Assembly: GCA_019633425.1 (NCBI GenBank)
Contig: WSUB01000149.1
Span: 1 to 64,000, forward strand
Source of the DNA: Tulasnella sp. 424
Lineage: Eukaryota; Basidiomycota; Agaricomycetes; Cantharellales; Tulasnellaceae
Length of the DNA stretch: 64,000 nucleotides
Reading direction: 5' to 3'
The position numbers and the translations under genes are program-made. Numbering within the stretch: position 1 is the first letter of the stretch; the number at the start of each line of letters is the position of its first letter. This document shows, piece by piece, positions 23,636 through 34,703 of the stretch. The notes beneath the pieces are model-generated. The model was not told where the DNA came from, did not search any database, and was given only the letters and a program-made list of their open reading frames with translations.

Positions 23636-24204
23636 AAGCTTACTCGTATCTCTTCTGACGAGGGTGTCCGCGTCAAAGCGGAAGCTCTGGTCGGTGGGCA
23701 AGGTTATGCAACGCACCCTGAACTGTACAGTTGTAGCTGCTACGTAAGCATGGCCACCTTCCCAGAGTATTTTCCTTTCACTACTACGATCCCCATCGTG
23801 TCTGTCATTCTAGGGCCTTCACTGGACACCTAGATGACTGCATGCGTGCAAGAACTGCACGACTGTGGGAGATCCAGAGCGATATTTTCAGTGGTCCGAT
23901 ACGCTAATCCCCCGATTGCGATGCCGAGGTGGTCGGGGTTCAAGGAGATCATATATACACTTGATCTGGATGTAGCCTCTCTACATCGCTTTATCATATA
24001 TCATAAAATGTGAATATATGTGCTGAATAGCATGGATTAGACAGAGAGAGGTTGTGAATTGGCACCCTCAAGAGCCAGGGATTTGGTGGCGGAATCGTGG
24101 GAGACGGGAACTGATCTCCTGTTGGGCTTTGCTCTTTCCACATCCGCCTAGAACATCAGCAGCCCATGCAACGAGGTCCTGATATACGGTATCGTTTTCT
24201 CGCT
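23636..24204. repeat. Duplicate of the ASNSD1-like gene's promoter and first codons
   Basis: The segment begins GAGAAGCTTACTCGTATCTC and follows 28876-29424 nearly base for base. That includes CACCCTGAACTGTACAGTTR at 23714-23733, a perfect 12-bp palindrome at 23721-23732, and the block around GGTTGTGAATTG. It ends with GGTATCGTTTTCTCGCT, which is the start of the ASNSD1-like coding exon, but the ATG TGC of that gene reads ATA TAC here. Right after this the family 5' flank of gene G begins. Confidence 0.75.
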
Positions 24205-24451
24205 ACGAATTTGCAAGCCCGGGTTCAACCTTGTGTCCTGGGGCGGAAAATCCGCACCTATCGCTTACGTAAGTGGATGTCACAAACAGCCCTTGATCAA
24301 AGGAGGCGCTGCATCGGTTCAAGTTCTACCAACCGCTTATCAGTCTCCCAACAACATCCCAAAGTCAATAGACCTTGAGGCAATCACCCACTTCCTTATT
24401 GATCATTCTCTTGCATTCTCTTGACTTGCAGGACTGCTCAAAGTTGCCAGA

Positions 24452-27400
24452 ATTTCGAACCCTCCCACACCGCCGCCTCCGGACGCTGCAAAGAATCTTC
24501 CCGGACGAAAAGTCGATGTTCTATCGGAACCCTCCCCGGTTCTGCAAGTGAAAGATGGGCAGGGAACGCGGCCTTTTACGAGGACAGAAACAGGACAGTC
24601 GAAGAAGATCAAACTATCTACGGTAAGCGCCGAGCGGGAATTGAGGCATCGCTTTCCTGAAGCACTCTTAAATCGACTCTTCGCTGTAGCGAGACCTATT
24701 AGCTACTCTATCCCGAAGGCGGATATCCATCACCGACATCAAATTTATTACCAACAGTTCCAAAGATGGTGATACTTATGCCGACGTCGCGGTGGCTACC
24801 CTTGTCAGGGCGAACAGCGGTGGGGAACAAGAAAGAACTGTGGCCGTGAAGAAGCTTCGATTCATTCTAAGTGATGACACGACCGAAGAGAAATTTCTTC
24901 GGGTAAATTCCTGCGCTTGACTGCGATTTTGGACATGACTACCTTGTCCTGTCTGTCAGGCGTTTGTTAACGAGCTATGTGTCTTGGACGGATTGTCTCA
25001 CCCAAATATCGTGGAGATCATTGGATTTGTGGAGGATACCGAGAACCGCATTGCCTGGTTAGTTTTTCCTTGGGAGGATAATGGGAACCTTCGGGAGTTC
25101 CTTCGTTCTGGCAAATGGGAATTGCCCGAACGAGTGTCGTTAGTGCGTCATAAACCGGTCCGGCATTGGATGAGGGGCTTATTCTCAACGCCTTTCAGAT
25201 TCAAGACGTGGCATGCGGACTCGAATATCTTCACACTCGACAGCCACCCATCTGCCATGGCGACCTGAAATCAGTGAGCTTGGTTACGACCTAGCTGGAT
25301 CAAGCCGTCACTGACTCTCACCTAGCTCAATATCCTTGTAAACTCAGAGCATCGGGCCCTCATTTCGGACTTCGGCTCAGCTCGCATTATTCGCGAAATT
25401 CAAGAGCTCAACCCCAATTCAGCAACACAACCAACGCCACCAACGCCACCAACGCCTTCTGCAAGCCGTGTTCCTTCAGGAACCGGTCCATGTCTTCAGT
25501 TCAACGTTACTGTCTCTGGTACTGCGCTTACGTTAACCGGTCCGGCCTGCTCGTTTCGTTGGGCACCACCTGAAGTTCTCGGCGGAGCACCATTGGATCT
25601 GGCAAGTGATATCTGGGCGCTTGGTTGGGTCGCTTGGGAGGTGAGCACTCGATCCCCATCACAAGTGTGGTCCGCTAACCAATATTTGCCCATCGTGCGT
25701 CAGGGTATCACTGATCGCTACCCATTTGAGGAACTTAATCTGGAGTCGGCTGTCATTATGAGTATCATAGAGGGACAACTGCCACTACTCCACGATCACA
25801 GCCAACTCTCGCAAATTCGCAGTCTATGCAACATGATGCTAAGCTGTTGGAAGTCGGAACCAGAGGAAAGGCCGTCAGCGAGAGAATGCTATAGAACCCT
25901 AGAATGGATTGTAAGTTGGGTACCACTCCGGTAAACATGATCTGACAGAATTTGAAACAGCCGTCCGTTGTCCCAGCGTCGAAAGATGGCGAGCAGTCCA
26001 CGATTCGGTCCGCTGCCCTATTGCTGCAGCTCGGGGAAATTCATCGCTTGCAAAACAGGAACGAAGAAGCTACAAAAATGTATGAGCAGGGATTGGCCAT
26101 CGCCCGGTCTACTAGGGATCAAGCTGCAGTGGCACGTCTATCTGTCCAGCTCGCAGAAACTCACCGAATGCGGTGCATGGACATTGAAGCAGAGGCGGCT
26201 TTCACCCAAGCGATGGCCGTCTTTGGGAGCATCGGGAATGACCAGAGCCAAGCGCACGCACTGCGTGGGCTTGGGGAGATCCAGCGAGCTCGCTCCAACT
26301 ATGTCGATGCGGAGGCGTCCTACACCCAAGCGATGGCCATCTTCTCCAGCATCGGGGATGAGTCAGGCCGAGCGAGCACCTTGCTTGGGCTTGGGAACGT
26401 CCAGCACTCGCGCTCCAACTACGTCGATGCAGAAGCGTATTATATCCAAGCGATGGCCATCTACGGGAGCATCGGGAATGACCAGGGCCGAGCGCACGCA
26501 CTGCTTGGGCTTGCACAGGTCCAGCAATCGCACTGCAACACCATCGAAGCAGAGGCGTCTTTTACCCAAGCGATGGCCATCTACGCGAGCATCGGGGAGG
26601 ACCATGGCCGAGCGACCGCGTTGCTTGGCCTTGGGCAGGCCCAGCGAACGCGCTCCAACTACGTCAAAGCCGAGGCGTCGTATACCCAAGCGATGGCAGT
26701 CTACGCGAGCATCGGCGAAAATCAAGGCCGAGCGAATGCATTGCTTGGGCTTGCGGACGTCCAGCGAACGCGTTCCAACTATGTCGATGCAGAGGCGTCT
26801 TATACCCAAGCGATGGTCATATGCACGAGTATTGGGAATCGCCTGGGCCGAGCGAACGCATTGCATGGGCTAGGGGACATCCAGCTAGCGCGCTCCAACT
26901 ACGTCATTGCAGGGGAGTCTTATACCCAAGCGATGGCCATCTTCACGAGCATCGGCAATGAACAGGGCCGAGCGCACGCATTGCTTGGGCTTGGGCACGT
27001 CCAGCGAGTGCTCTCCAACTATTCCGATGCCGAGGCGTCGTATACCCAAGCGACAGCCATCTACGCAAGCATCGGGGAAGATCTGGGCCGAGCGAACACA
27101 TTGCTTGGGCTTGGGCACCTCCGGCGAGAGCGCTCCAATTATGTCGGTGCAGAGGCGTCCTACACCCAAGCGATGACCATCTACGCAAGCATCGGAGTCG
27201 ACCTGGGCCGAGCGAACGCATTGCGTGGACTTGGGGCTGTCCTGCGACTGCGCTCCAACTACGTCGATGCAGAGGCATCTTACACCCAAGCAATGGCCAT
27301 CTACGCGAGCATCGGGTCTGACCTGGGTCGAGCGAACGCGTTGGTTGGACTTGGGGACGTCAAGCGATCGCGCTCCAACTACCCCGATGCGGAGGCGTCT

Positions 27401-28093
27401 TACACCCAAGCGATGGCCATCTATACGAGCATCGGGAATGAAGATGGCCGAGCGGACGCATTCTATGGCCTCGGGGACATCCAGCGATTGCGCTCCAACT
27501 ACGTCGATGCAGAGGCATCTTTCACGCAAGCGATGGTCATCTACGAGGGCACTGGGGACGACCACGGCCGAGCGGATGCATTGCGTAGGCTTGGGGACGT
27601 CCAACGAGCGCGCTCCAACTACATCAAAGCGGATTCATCTTACACTCAGGCGATGGCCATTCACACAAGCATCGGGAATGAGCATGGCCGAGCGGACGCA
27701 TTCCATGGGCTCGGGGACCTCCAGCGATTGCGCTCCAACTATGTCGATGCAGAGGCGTCTTTCACGCAAGCGATGGTGATCTACGAGAGCATCGGGGACG
27801 ACCACGGCCGAGCAGAAGCGTTGCGTGGGCTTGGGGACGTTCAGCGAGCGCGCTCCAACTACATCAAAGCGGATTCATCTTACACCCAAGCGATGGCCAT
27901 TTACACGGGCATCGGGGATGAGCATGGCCGAGCGGACGCATTGCGTGGGCTTGGGGACATCCAGCAAGCGAGCCTCAACTATGTCGATGCAGAGGCGTCT
28001 TATACCCAAGCGATGGCCATCTACACAAGCATCGGGGATGACCTCGGCCAAGCGACCTGCTCCGTGCTACTTAGCAATATTCAATCACACTAA
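24452..28093 (+). CDS. Kinase-TPR protein G (16 TPR units), start and end damaged
   Basis: Predicted exons are 24452(partial start)-24622, 24690-24902, 24960-25142, 25199-25273, 25326-25640, 25704-25910 and 25961-28093. All six introns and the whole frame are open, and the kinase residues are present: VAVKKL, HGDLKSLNILVN, DFGSA, WAPPEV, and DIWALGW. The glycine loop reads DGDTYADV rather than DGGTYADV. The position of the usual ATG is ATT, and no in-frame ATG exists in exons 1-3, so an upstream exon, a non-AUG start or inactivity must be assumed. The coordinate 24452 marks that ATT. The array has 16 units. The last conserved segment stops at TAA (28091-28093), where paralogues have CAA. A short CCAACGCCA-type expansion lengthens exon 5 by 18 bp. 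Confidence 0.72.
27417..27896 (+). repeat. 240-bp higher-order repeat in TPR array of gene G
   Basis: Two copies of a pair of TPR units lie end to end (about 27417-27656 and 27657-27896). Each pair has one unit ending VDAEASFTQAMVI and one ending YIKADSSYTQAMAI, a combination seen nowhere else in the array. This is a very recent two-unit duplication. Confidence 0.7.
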
Positions 28094-28330
28094 GCTCGGT
28101 GTTCGAAAGCCAAGGTCCTAATTCGCGATGCGGCAAGAATATCAGAATGAATTTGCCATGTCGGGGGCAAAACTATCTCGAGCCAGCTTGTATAAGAGGT
28201 TAATTGAGGCTGAGAGATCATCCTCCAGTCCACCACTTCCACCTCCAGCTTTGTCATATATAACCCACACTGGCAACACCACCGCAGGACCCCTTTCACT
28301 TCTAGCGGCCGATACATCTGCCGAAGTTCA
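28094..28330 (+). pseudogene. Decayed C-terminal coding relic of gene G
   Basis: Downstream of the TAA the sequence still aligns with the paralogues' C-terminal coding segment. It carries the counterpart of the ILIHDAARISER region, the EAERSS motif and the Pro/Ser/Thr tail near 28230-28320. A second in-frame TGA sits where others have CGA. The region therefore once coded for the ordinary C-terminus. Confidence 0.65.
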
Positions 28331-28875
28331 TCAGTCCCCGCTCTGTAGCGCATCCTTTTCGCCAAACGTTTGTCTGGTTTGTCTGTCACACATTTTTGCT
28401 TTACGGGTTGTTTCTATGATCCGCTGTCGTCTGTATCTGGTTGACGAATAATAGACTTCCGGACGCTCAATCAGACTTTGCGATATAAGTGTTCCAGACG
28501 GGTGTTTTACACTCATTCTCGCTTTTCTGAGAGGAGTACGCGTGTGCTTGGAAAAGAAGCAATGATTCGAGCCGAGGGAGAGGAACGCAACGTTTCAATT
28601 TATCTTCCAATTCGCCCCTCTGTGAGCCAGGAGCAAACTCCGTCTGGACGGTCTCGCTGCCAAAAAAAGGCCTCGGCACTTTCCAAGAGCGAGCACGATC
28701 CCGTCTTGATTCATTGTAAAGTATATTTTGTGGCAACTGGGGTAAGTCTGGGTCCTGTTCGTGGTGGGTTGGATGTCGACAGGGAAAGCTGCACTCGTGA
28801 TGCCACTGTGTGGATGGTCGGGTGAGCTAGACGACAGTCGCGAGCAGACCCTGAATTACCCAGAGAGGTCTCGAT
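28331..28875. other. Gene G 3' flank, no gene
   Basis: No coding region with recognisable motifs was found. CGTCTGTATCTGGTTGACG near 28428 resembles TGTCTGTAATTGGCTCACG near 23467, so the 3' flank of gene F may be related to this stretch. Confidence 0.4.
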
Positions 28876-29424
28876 GGGTTGAGAAGCTTACTCGTATCTC
28901 TTTCTGACCTGGAGCGTTTATCAAAGCGGATGGCTGTAGTTGAAGGAACAAAGCACCCTGAACTGTACAGTTATAGCTGCACACGTAAGCACGGTCGCCG
29001 TCGCAGAGTTTTTTCTTCAGCTACTACGATCCCTGTCGTGTCTGTCGGTCTAGGGCCTTCACCGGACACCTAGACGACTGCATGAGTGCAAAGAACTGTA
29101 CTATTATGGGAGATCCAGAGTAATATTTATAGTGGTCCGATACGCTAATCCCCCGATTGCGACGCCGAGGTGGTTGGGGTTCAAGGAGATCATACACTTG
29201 ATCCGGATGTAGCTTCTCCGCATTGCTTCATCATCGAATGTAAATATATGTGCTGAATAGAACGGATTAAACAGAGAGAGGTTGTGAATTGACATCCTCA
29301 AGAGCCAGGGATTTGGTGGTGGACTCGTGGGATAGGAGAATTGGTCTCCTGTTGGGCTTGTTCCTTCCACAACATCAGCAGCGCGCACAACAGGGCCCTG
29401 ATGTGCGGTATCGTTTTCTCGCTC
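28876..29424. repeat. Promoter region of the ASNSD1-like gene, duplicated at 23.6-24.2 kb
   Basis: This is the copy that still leads into an intact gene. It carries the perfect palindrome AACTGTACAGTT at 28961-28972, about 430 bp before the ATG at 29401, and a long block identical or nearly so to the segment upstream of gene G. The sharing of this element with the kinase-TPR genes suggests a common upstream regulator, which is an inference. Confidence 0.7.
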
Positions 29425-31933
29425 ACTTCTTCGGGCTCGGACGGTCACACTGTGCCCGAACATGAATCAGTTGTCCCAAGTCTTTATTCTCTAAACGCTG
29501 CTCGAGGTACGAATCCGTAATGCATGCGCAAAAACTCAAGTCATGGTTAGACTAACCGATGGACCTTGAAATAGGACCGGACTACCGTCAAGTCATTAAA
29601 CTAAATTTTCTCTCCCATAGTGGAACCTTTCGAGCTTCGGCTTATGCGTCAGTGCTTCATCTTCGAGGGGAGGGCGTCACACCTCAGCCACACCAGACCC
29701 ATAACGGAGATATACTGTGTTGGAATGGCGAAGTAACTTTTCAGCCTGTGCTCGTACGATTAGGTGCTCATCTCGTGCATTTTTAGATCTTTGAGGGGTT
29801 GGACGTACGTTCTAGAATCTATCACACTGCAACCAATCCGAACTGAGAACAATTCACACTACCGTTTTCTATGCAGATACTATCCAACGAAAACGACGGA
29901 AAGAAGCTATTTGAGATATTGAGCAAAACCGAACGGCCTGTGGAGGTTCTGGCCCAGATCGAGGGGCCGTGAGTCATCGCCGAAATGATGGCTATTTGAG
30001 GGGTCCTTCCCCATCACTCAAGATACGCGTTTGTCTTTTATCAGGTCCGTGCAGAGCAGTGTCTTGATCACATGATAGAACCCGGGTTGATATTCTCAAG
30101 CAGCGAGCCACCAACACGCTATACTATGCTAGGGACCCACTGGGCCGGAGATCGTTACTGGTACACTATCCAACCGCGGAGCAGCCACAATTTATAATAG
30201 CTTCGGCATGCAACGGGCTATCGGCGGACTACGAATTCGAAGAGGTCAAACCTGATGGCATCCATTGCGTCAAGTTGAACAATATCGAGGATGCAAAATC
30301 GTTCGTGTCCGAGTTTGGACAAGCAATTCAATTGCTTAGTCGAGTGCCCGAAGCTGCTTCGAGGATGGAATACGTCAGTCTCTCAGCAAGCTACTTGCAT
30401 GATCGCTTATCATGCTATTTCCCCAGGTGTCGATACCGCCATTAAACACAGCTTTCCCCTCCGCTGAGGTTGAGACCACCTGGTCTTCGCCATCACCCCG
30501 TATCACGCAAGCACTCGAAGACTTCCGAAGCGTATTAGATGAGTCCGTACAATTGCGCGTACAACATATTCCACATCAGTATGCTGGCCGTTTTCCTTTC
30601 CGGTGGTTGATGGGACCCTAACCAGCTGCACCAAAATAGTCTACCGGTTGGCCCAGGCTTGGCTCGCGTCGTAGTCTTATTCAGCGGTGGGATTGACTGC
30701 ACAGTCCTGGCGTATCTTGCTCATAAGTGAGCGCAGCCTCCCCGCCTCCTCAAACTACGCTCCTGATCGCTCATTGTTGCGCTTTGTCAGGCATCTGCCC
30801 CTGTCGGAACCAATAGACCTACTCAACGTGGCTTTTGAGAACCCACGTACTCTTAAAGCTGCTTCCAAGCCGTCGGGAAAGGGCAAGAAGGCACGACGTA
30901 ATTCCAACGAAGGGGGACAAGATGTTTCCGAACAAGGGAGGTCCACATATGACGTCCCAGACCGCTTGACCGGAAGAGAGGAAGTCGAGGAACTCCGCAG
31001 ATGCTGCCCAGAGCGCACGTGGAACTTTGTGAGCGATCCCGTTGCCGTCGTGCGCGGTCCAATGCATTGTGCAGACTAATTCTGCCCATACTACAGGTTG
31101 AGATCAACGTTCCCTATGAGGTATGAGACCCCCTTTTCTCCGCCTATCGTCGACACCGTGAACAAAGGTTATCTTAGGAATGTCAACGCGAACGACCTCG
31201 AGTTCAAAACCTCATGTATCCAAATCAAACAGTGATGGACTTGGTAGGTCGCCGACGAGCCGCTGATGCCTCTCTGCCCATCTGCTGACCTACCCCTTGT
31301 AGAGCTTGGCCCTCGCCTTATACTTCGCATCGAGAGGAATAGGACATGTTACCAACGCTGATGGGATCGCCTCGCCGTACACAAGCGAAGCGCGAGTTCT
31401 CCTCAGCGGACTGGGCTCCGACGAACTCTTGGGTGGATACTCGAGGCATCGAAAAGCCTTCGGTAGGGATGGATGGCAAGGCTTAGTCGAGGAGGTGATA
31501 CCCCTTTGCCTTCTATAACCGTAACGTACGGCGCTCAAACCCAGCCCTCATAGCTCCAACTCGACCTTACCCGCCTCCCAAGTCGGAACCTCGGAAGAGA
31601 CGACCGCGTAATTTCGTCAAACGGGAAAGAAACGCGATATCCATTCCTTTCGCTCTCGGTCGTCTCTTTCCTCGCCAACCTTCCCGTTGAAACGAAGGTC
31701 AATCCATTGTTGGAAGAAGGCAGAGGCGATAAAATGTTGTTGAGGATGCTGGCGGAGAAGATGGGGCTCGTGATAGCAAGTGGAAGAAAAAAGAGGTACG
31801 GGGTGACATAATGGATAGTCTTAGGGGACACCGAGCTTACCAAATATTGCTCCACAGAGCCATGCAGTTTGGTAGTAGGAGTGCCAGGATGGAAGGTGGT
31901 GATGCCGATCGTAAAGGCGACGCCGTTCTCTAA
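29401..31933 (+). CDS. Asparagine synthetase domain-containing protein (ASNSD1-like)
   Basis: Thirteen predicted exons: 29401-29506, 29575-29732, 29787-29804, 29877-29968, 30079-30373, 30427-30578, 30640-30726, 30791-31028, 31097-31120, 31178-31243, 31303-31494, 31554-31795 and 31858-31933, giving about 581 residues. The start MCGIVFSL supplies Cys2, the nucleophile of class II glutamine amidotransferases. RGPD, LHLRGE and WNGEIFEG follow. The synthetase half has the PP-loop VLFSGGIDC, then EPIDLLNVAF, VPDRLTGR, LLSGLGSDELLGGYSRHR, GRDDRVIS and RYPFL, and ends with MQFGSRSARM. This order matches the conserved eukaryotic ASNSD1 family, not the main asparagine synthetase. The exact reaction of that family is not well settled. 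The third exon is only 18 nt. The join into exon 5 lacks the usual aromatic stretch after EGP and is the weakest point of the model. Confidence 0.85.
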
Positions 31934-32220
31934 ATATTATGGTTGGATTTATCAAACCGAAACCCATAAGAACATACGATTCGAGGGACGAATACTTCTT
32001 AATACATAGATGGGGTATTACAATCAAGAAGCAGCAAAAGAAACCGAGAACCACAAAATTAGCAGAAGTACATCGTTAACAAGAAACGTTCTACCAAATC
32101 CGACCAGTTCCACCAGCTAAAGAGAGACGCCTTAAACTTCAGGCCAAAATAGACCTTAAAAAACCCAACGGTACAAAGGTGATTTCAAAAAATCAATCTG
32201 GGGTGCTACCCTTACCAAAG

Positions 32221-34369
32221 TCATTTCCATCCTAGACCTCTCAGCTTCTCCGTAATGGCGTCGACCGCACCCTTCTCTGACCGACCGTCCGGTGTGACAG
32301 CTCGACCCCCCTGTTTTGGCGAACCAAAGTGGAACGACCCGGGCATGCTTGGTCCCTCGTCATCCGAATCGTCATCGCCTTGGTGACTGTGGTGATGTCT
32401 TTGGCTGGGATGAGCGCTTGGGCGTTTCTGTGCGTCAGTAGGCGGAGTCGCTCCGTTGGCATTGGTCTGAGGTTGCACTCCTGCTGTAGGTTGTGGTGCA
32501 GGCGAAGCTGGTGTGGCAACCTTTTCCTTCACTTTCTCCGGCTCCTTCTCCTTCGTTTTGTCCACTTCTTGCGTGCTTCCATTCGCCGCGGACTTTGAAG
32601 CTGCAGAGCCCACCGAAGTAGAAGTCGGGTTAGCCGAAGGATCTTTCTTCTTCACGGAAAAGATCGACACGTCGTCGTCGTCATCCGAATCTTCTTCGTC
32701 GCTGGTCGTGCGCCCATCCTTGACGGAGACTTCTTCCGAACGCAACTTTGCAAGAGAGTTGTTGACGCGGACTTTGAAGATGGCCGCTTTCCATTTGGCC
32801 TTGGGATCAAAGTTGGTGCGGAGGCCTTCGCCGATGTCGATTTCGGACGAAGCGGCGGTAGCCTCGGTGAGCCACTATCATGGAAAAAAAGAGGACGGTT
32901 AACGGTGTTAATAGAGACATGGACAAGAGCGCTGGCAAATTTGCGTACCTTGTCTTGCAAAGCTTGAGTAGCGGTAGGTCGACGATTCGGATCGACTTGG
33001 AGAAGGGACATGATAAACGCCTTGGCTGCAGCCACGGACCAACACATCAGCGTTACACTTCATGAACCACAATAATCCAAATTCACGGACCTTCGCCCGA
33101 TACGTTTTTCCAGAACCGCTCATGGAACTCGATGCGACCGGCGGTCGTTTCGGTGATAAGTTCTTTGGCATCCGTCGATCGGAACGGTGAGTAGCCGCAA
33201 AGGAGAACGTATGTGATGATCCTATTAGGTAGTTTTCACACGTTTATTAGTCTCATTCTGTCGTCCGAGCAGGCAGACCCCCGGGTCGAAGGGGGGGATC
33301 AACCTACCCCGTGCTCCACAAGTCGACCGCTTTGCTGTGTCCTTTGTTGGTCAAAACTTCAGGTGCAACATAGCCGAAACTACCGGCAAGAGAGTGTAAT
33401 ACTTCATCGGGGTTGTCCAGGTGCTTGGCGCTTTAAGGTTGGTGGGAGGTTAGCCTGGGTGGTTGGGGATGAAACAGCGGTGCGCGCTTAACCTACATGC
33501 CAAAGTCCACTATGACAATGTCCGAATCAGACGCTTTCGTCCTGTAAAGGATATTCTCGGGCCTAGAAAGATTGGTTGATGGGCAGAGCCCGTCAGCGTG
33601 ACGTCACACACGCCATTGATGGAGAGAGGCATCATGATGACAGAGTACGCACTTCAAGTCTCGATGTACGATGTCATGCGCGTGGAGGTACTGCACGCCG
33701 TGAAGGATAGACCTATGGGAGATAGAAGGGTGTAGGAGGTTGGGACCCTGAGTGAGGGAATTGCGGGAGGGTCGCGAAGACAGCAGCGCCAGAGTGAAGA
33801 AGACGTACCGAATAACACGAGTAGCGTCTTTTTCGGTAAAACGCCCAAGAGCTGCAATGCGTTCGAACAGCTCCCCTCCCACAGCAAGCTCGAACGACAT
33901 GTAATACTTGTCACGGGACTCAAACCACTCGTAGAACTTTACCTGCACAGCCCGATAAAGCGATGGCGGTTAGCGCTCGTACTCGCCGGAGGGAAAGGGG
34001 GGGATATTGCTGCGCGGCGAAAAGAACTCAACTATATTGGGATGATCGAGTCCATCCAAGACACTCATCTCGCTCCAGACAGCTTGTTCGTTGCCCTTGA
34101 CGCGTTTCTTGGGTATCACTTTGAGGGCAACTAGCCTCGGCTCGGAACCGTCTGGTGGACTCCAGAGTGCTTTGATAACTTTGCCGAAAGAGCCAGTACC
34201 TAGGATTGTCTAGATCGAGCAAATGAGTGAGAAAAGGGGTGTGATTGATGGGTTGGGGCATAGGGGAGAGTGGCTGGCTGATGTGTCCTATACTTACCTG
34301 GAGCTCATATCGCTTCTTCTTGGCAAACGAGGCTGGCTGTGGGAGGATGGCATCTTTTAGTTTTCCCAT
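32221..34369 (-). CDS. Calcium/calmodulin-dependent protein kinase (CaMKI type)
   Basis: A multi-exon gene from [20 protein letters not shown] to a stop at 32221-32223, about 490 residues. The kinase domain (about residues 22-285) has the glycine loop [38 protein letters not shown] after splicing, [11 protein letters not shown] and DLWSTGV. It is followed by [15 protein letters not shown] and NNSLAKL (about residues 300-325), the combined autoinhibitory and calmodulin-binding helix of fungal CMK1-type kinases. The remaining 160 residues are acidic, Ser/Pro-rich and include a DDDDD stretch and a His-rich patch (RHHHSHQ). The role is phosphorylation of Ser/Thr substrates in response to Ca2+/calmodulin. 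It is transcribed divergently from the small membrane-protein gene, about 330 bp away. Confidence 0.9.
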
Positions 34370-34703
34370 CGTATACGAGGATGATTTATTCGCTAAAAAT
34401 CTGAGCGAGGGGAAGGAGTAGAAGACGAGCGGTTCTCGACGAGAAAAGGTGGCGCGAGGGTGATGAGCTGTCTGTGGAAGGGAGAAGGGTCGCAGGTTTG
34501 ATAGAAAAACATCTCGTAAGCCGAGTCCCCAGGAGCAAACCAGCCCAAACAACCTTCAAGGAGCCTCCCTGCGACTTGCAACGTCATCAGCGTCAGCACT
34601 CCAGGTCCAAGAATGGCTCATGAGTTCATCACTGTTGGGAGCCATCCACTCGACTCTATCTTCTACCAACCCTCATCGCCCTGATAGTAGCTGAAAACCC
34701 ACC
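34370..34703. promoter_or_regulatory. Divergent promoter between CaM kinase and small TM gene
   Basis: A 334-bp gap between two divergent start codons. No specific box stands out to me. It must contain both 5' leaders. Confidence 0.4.

Noticed and set aside
25968..26873. 301-codon ORF in another plus frame of gene G
   Set aside because: Same repeat effect. The real frame has TPR consensus residues and kinase exons joined to it.
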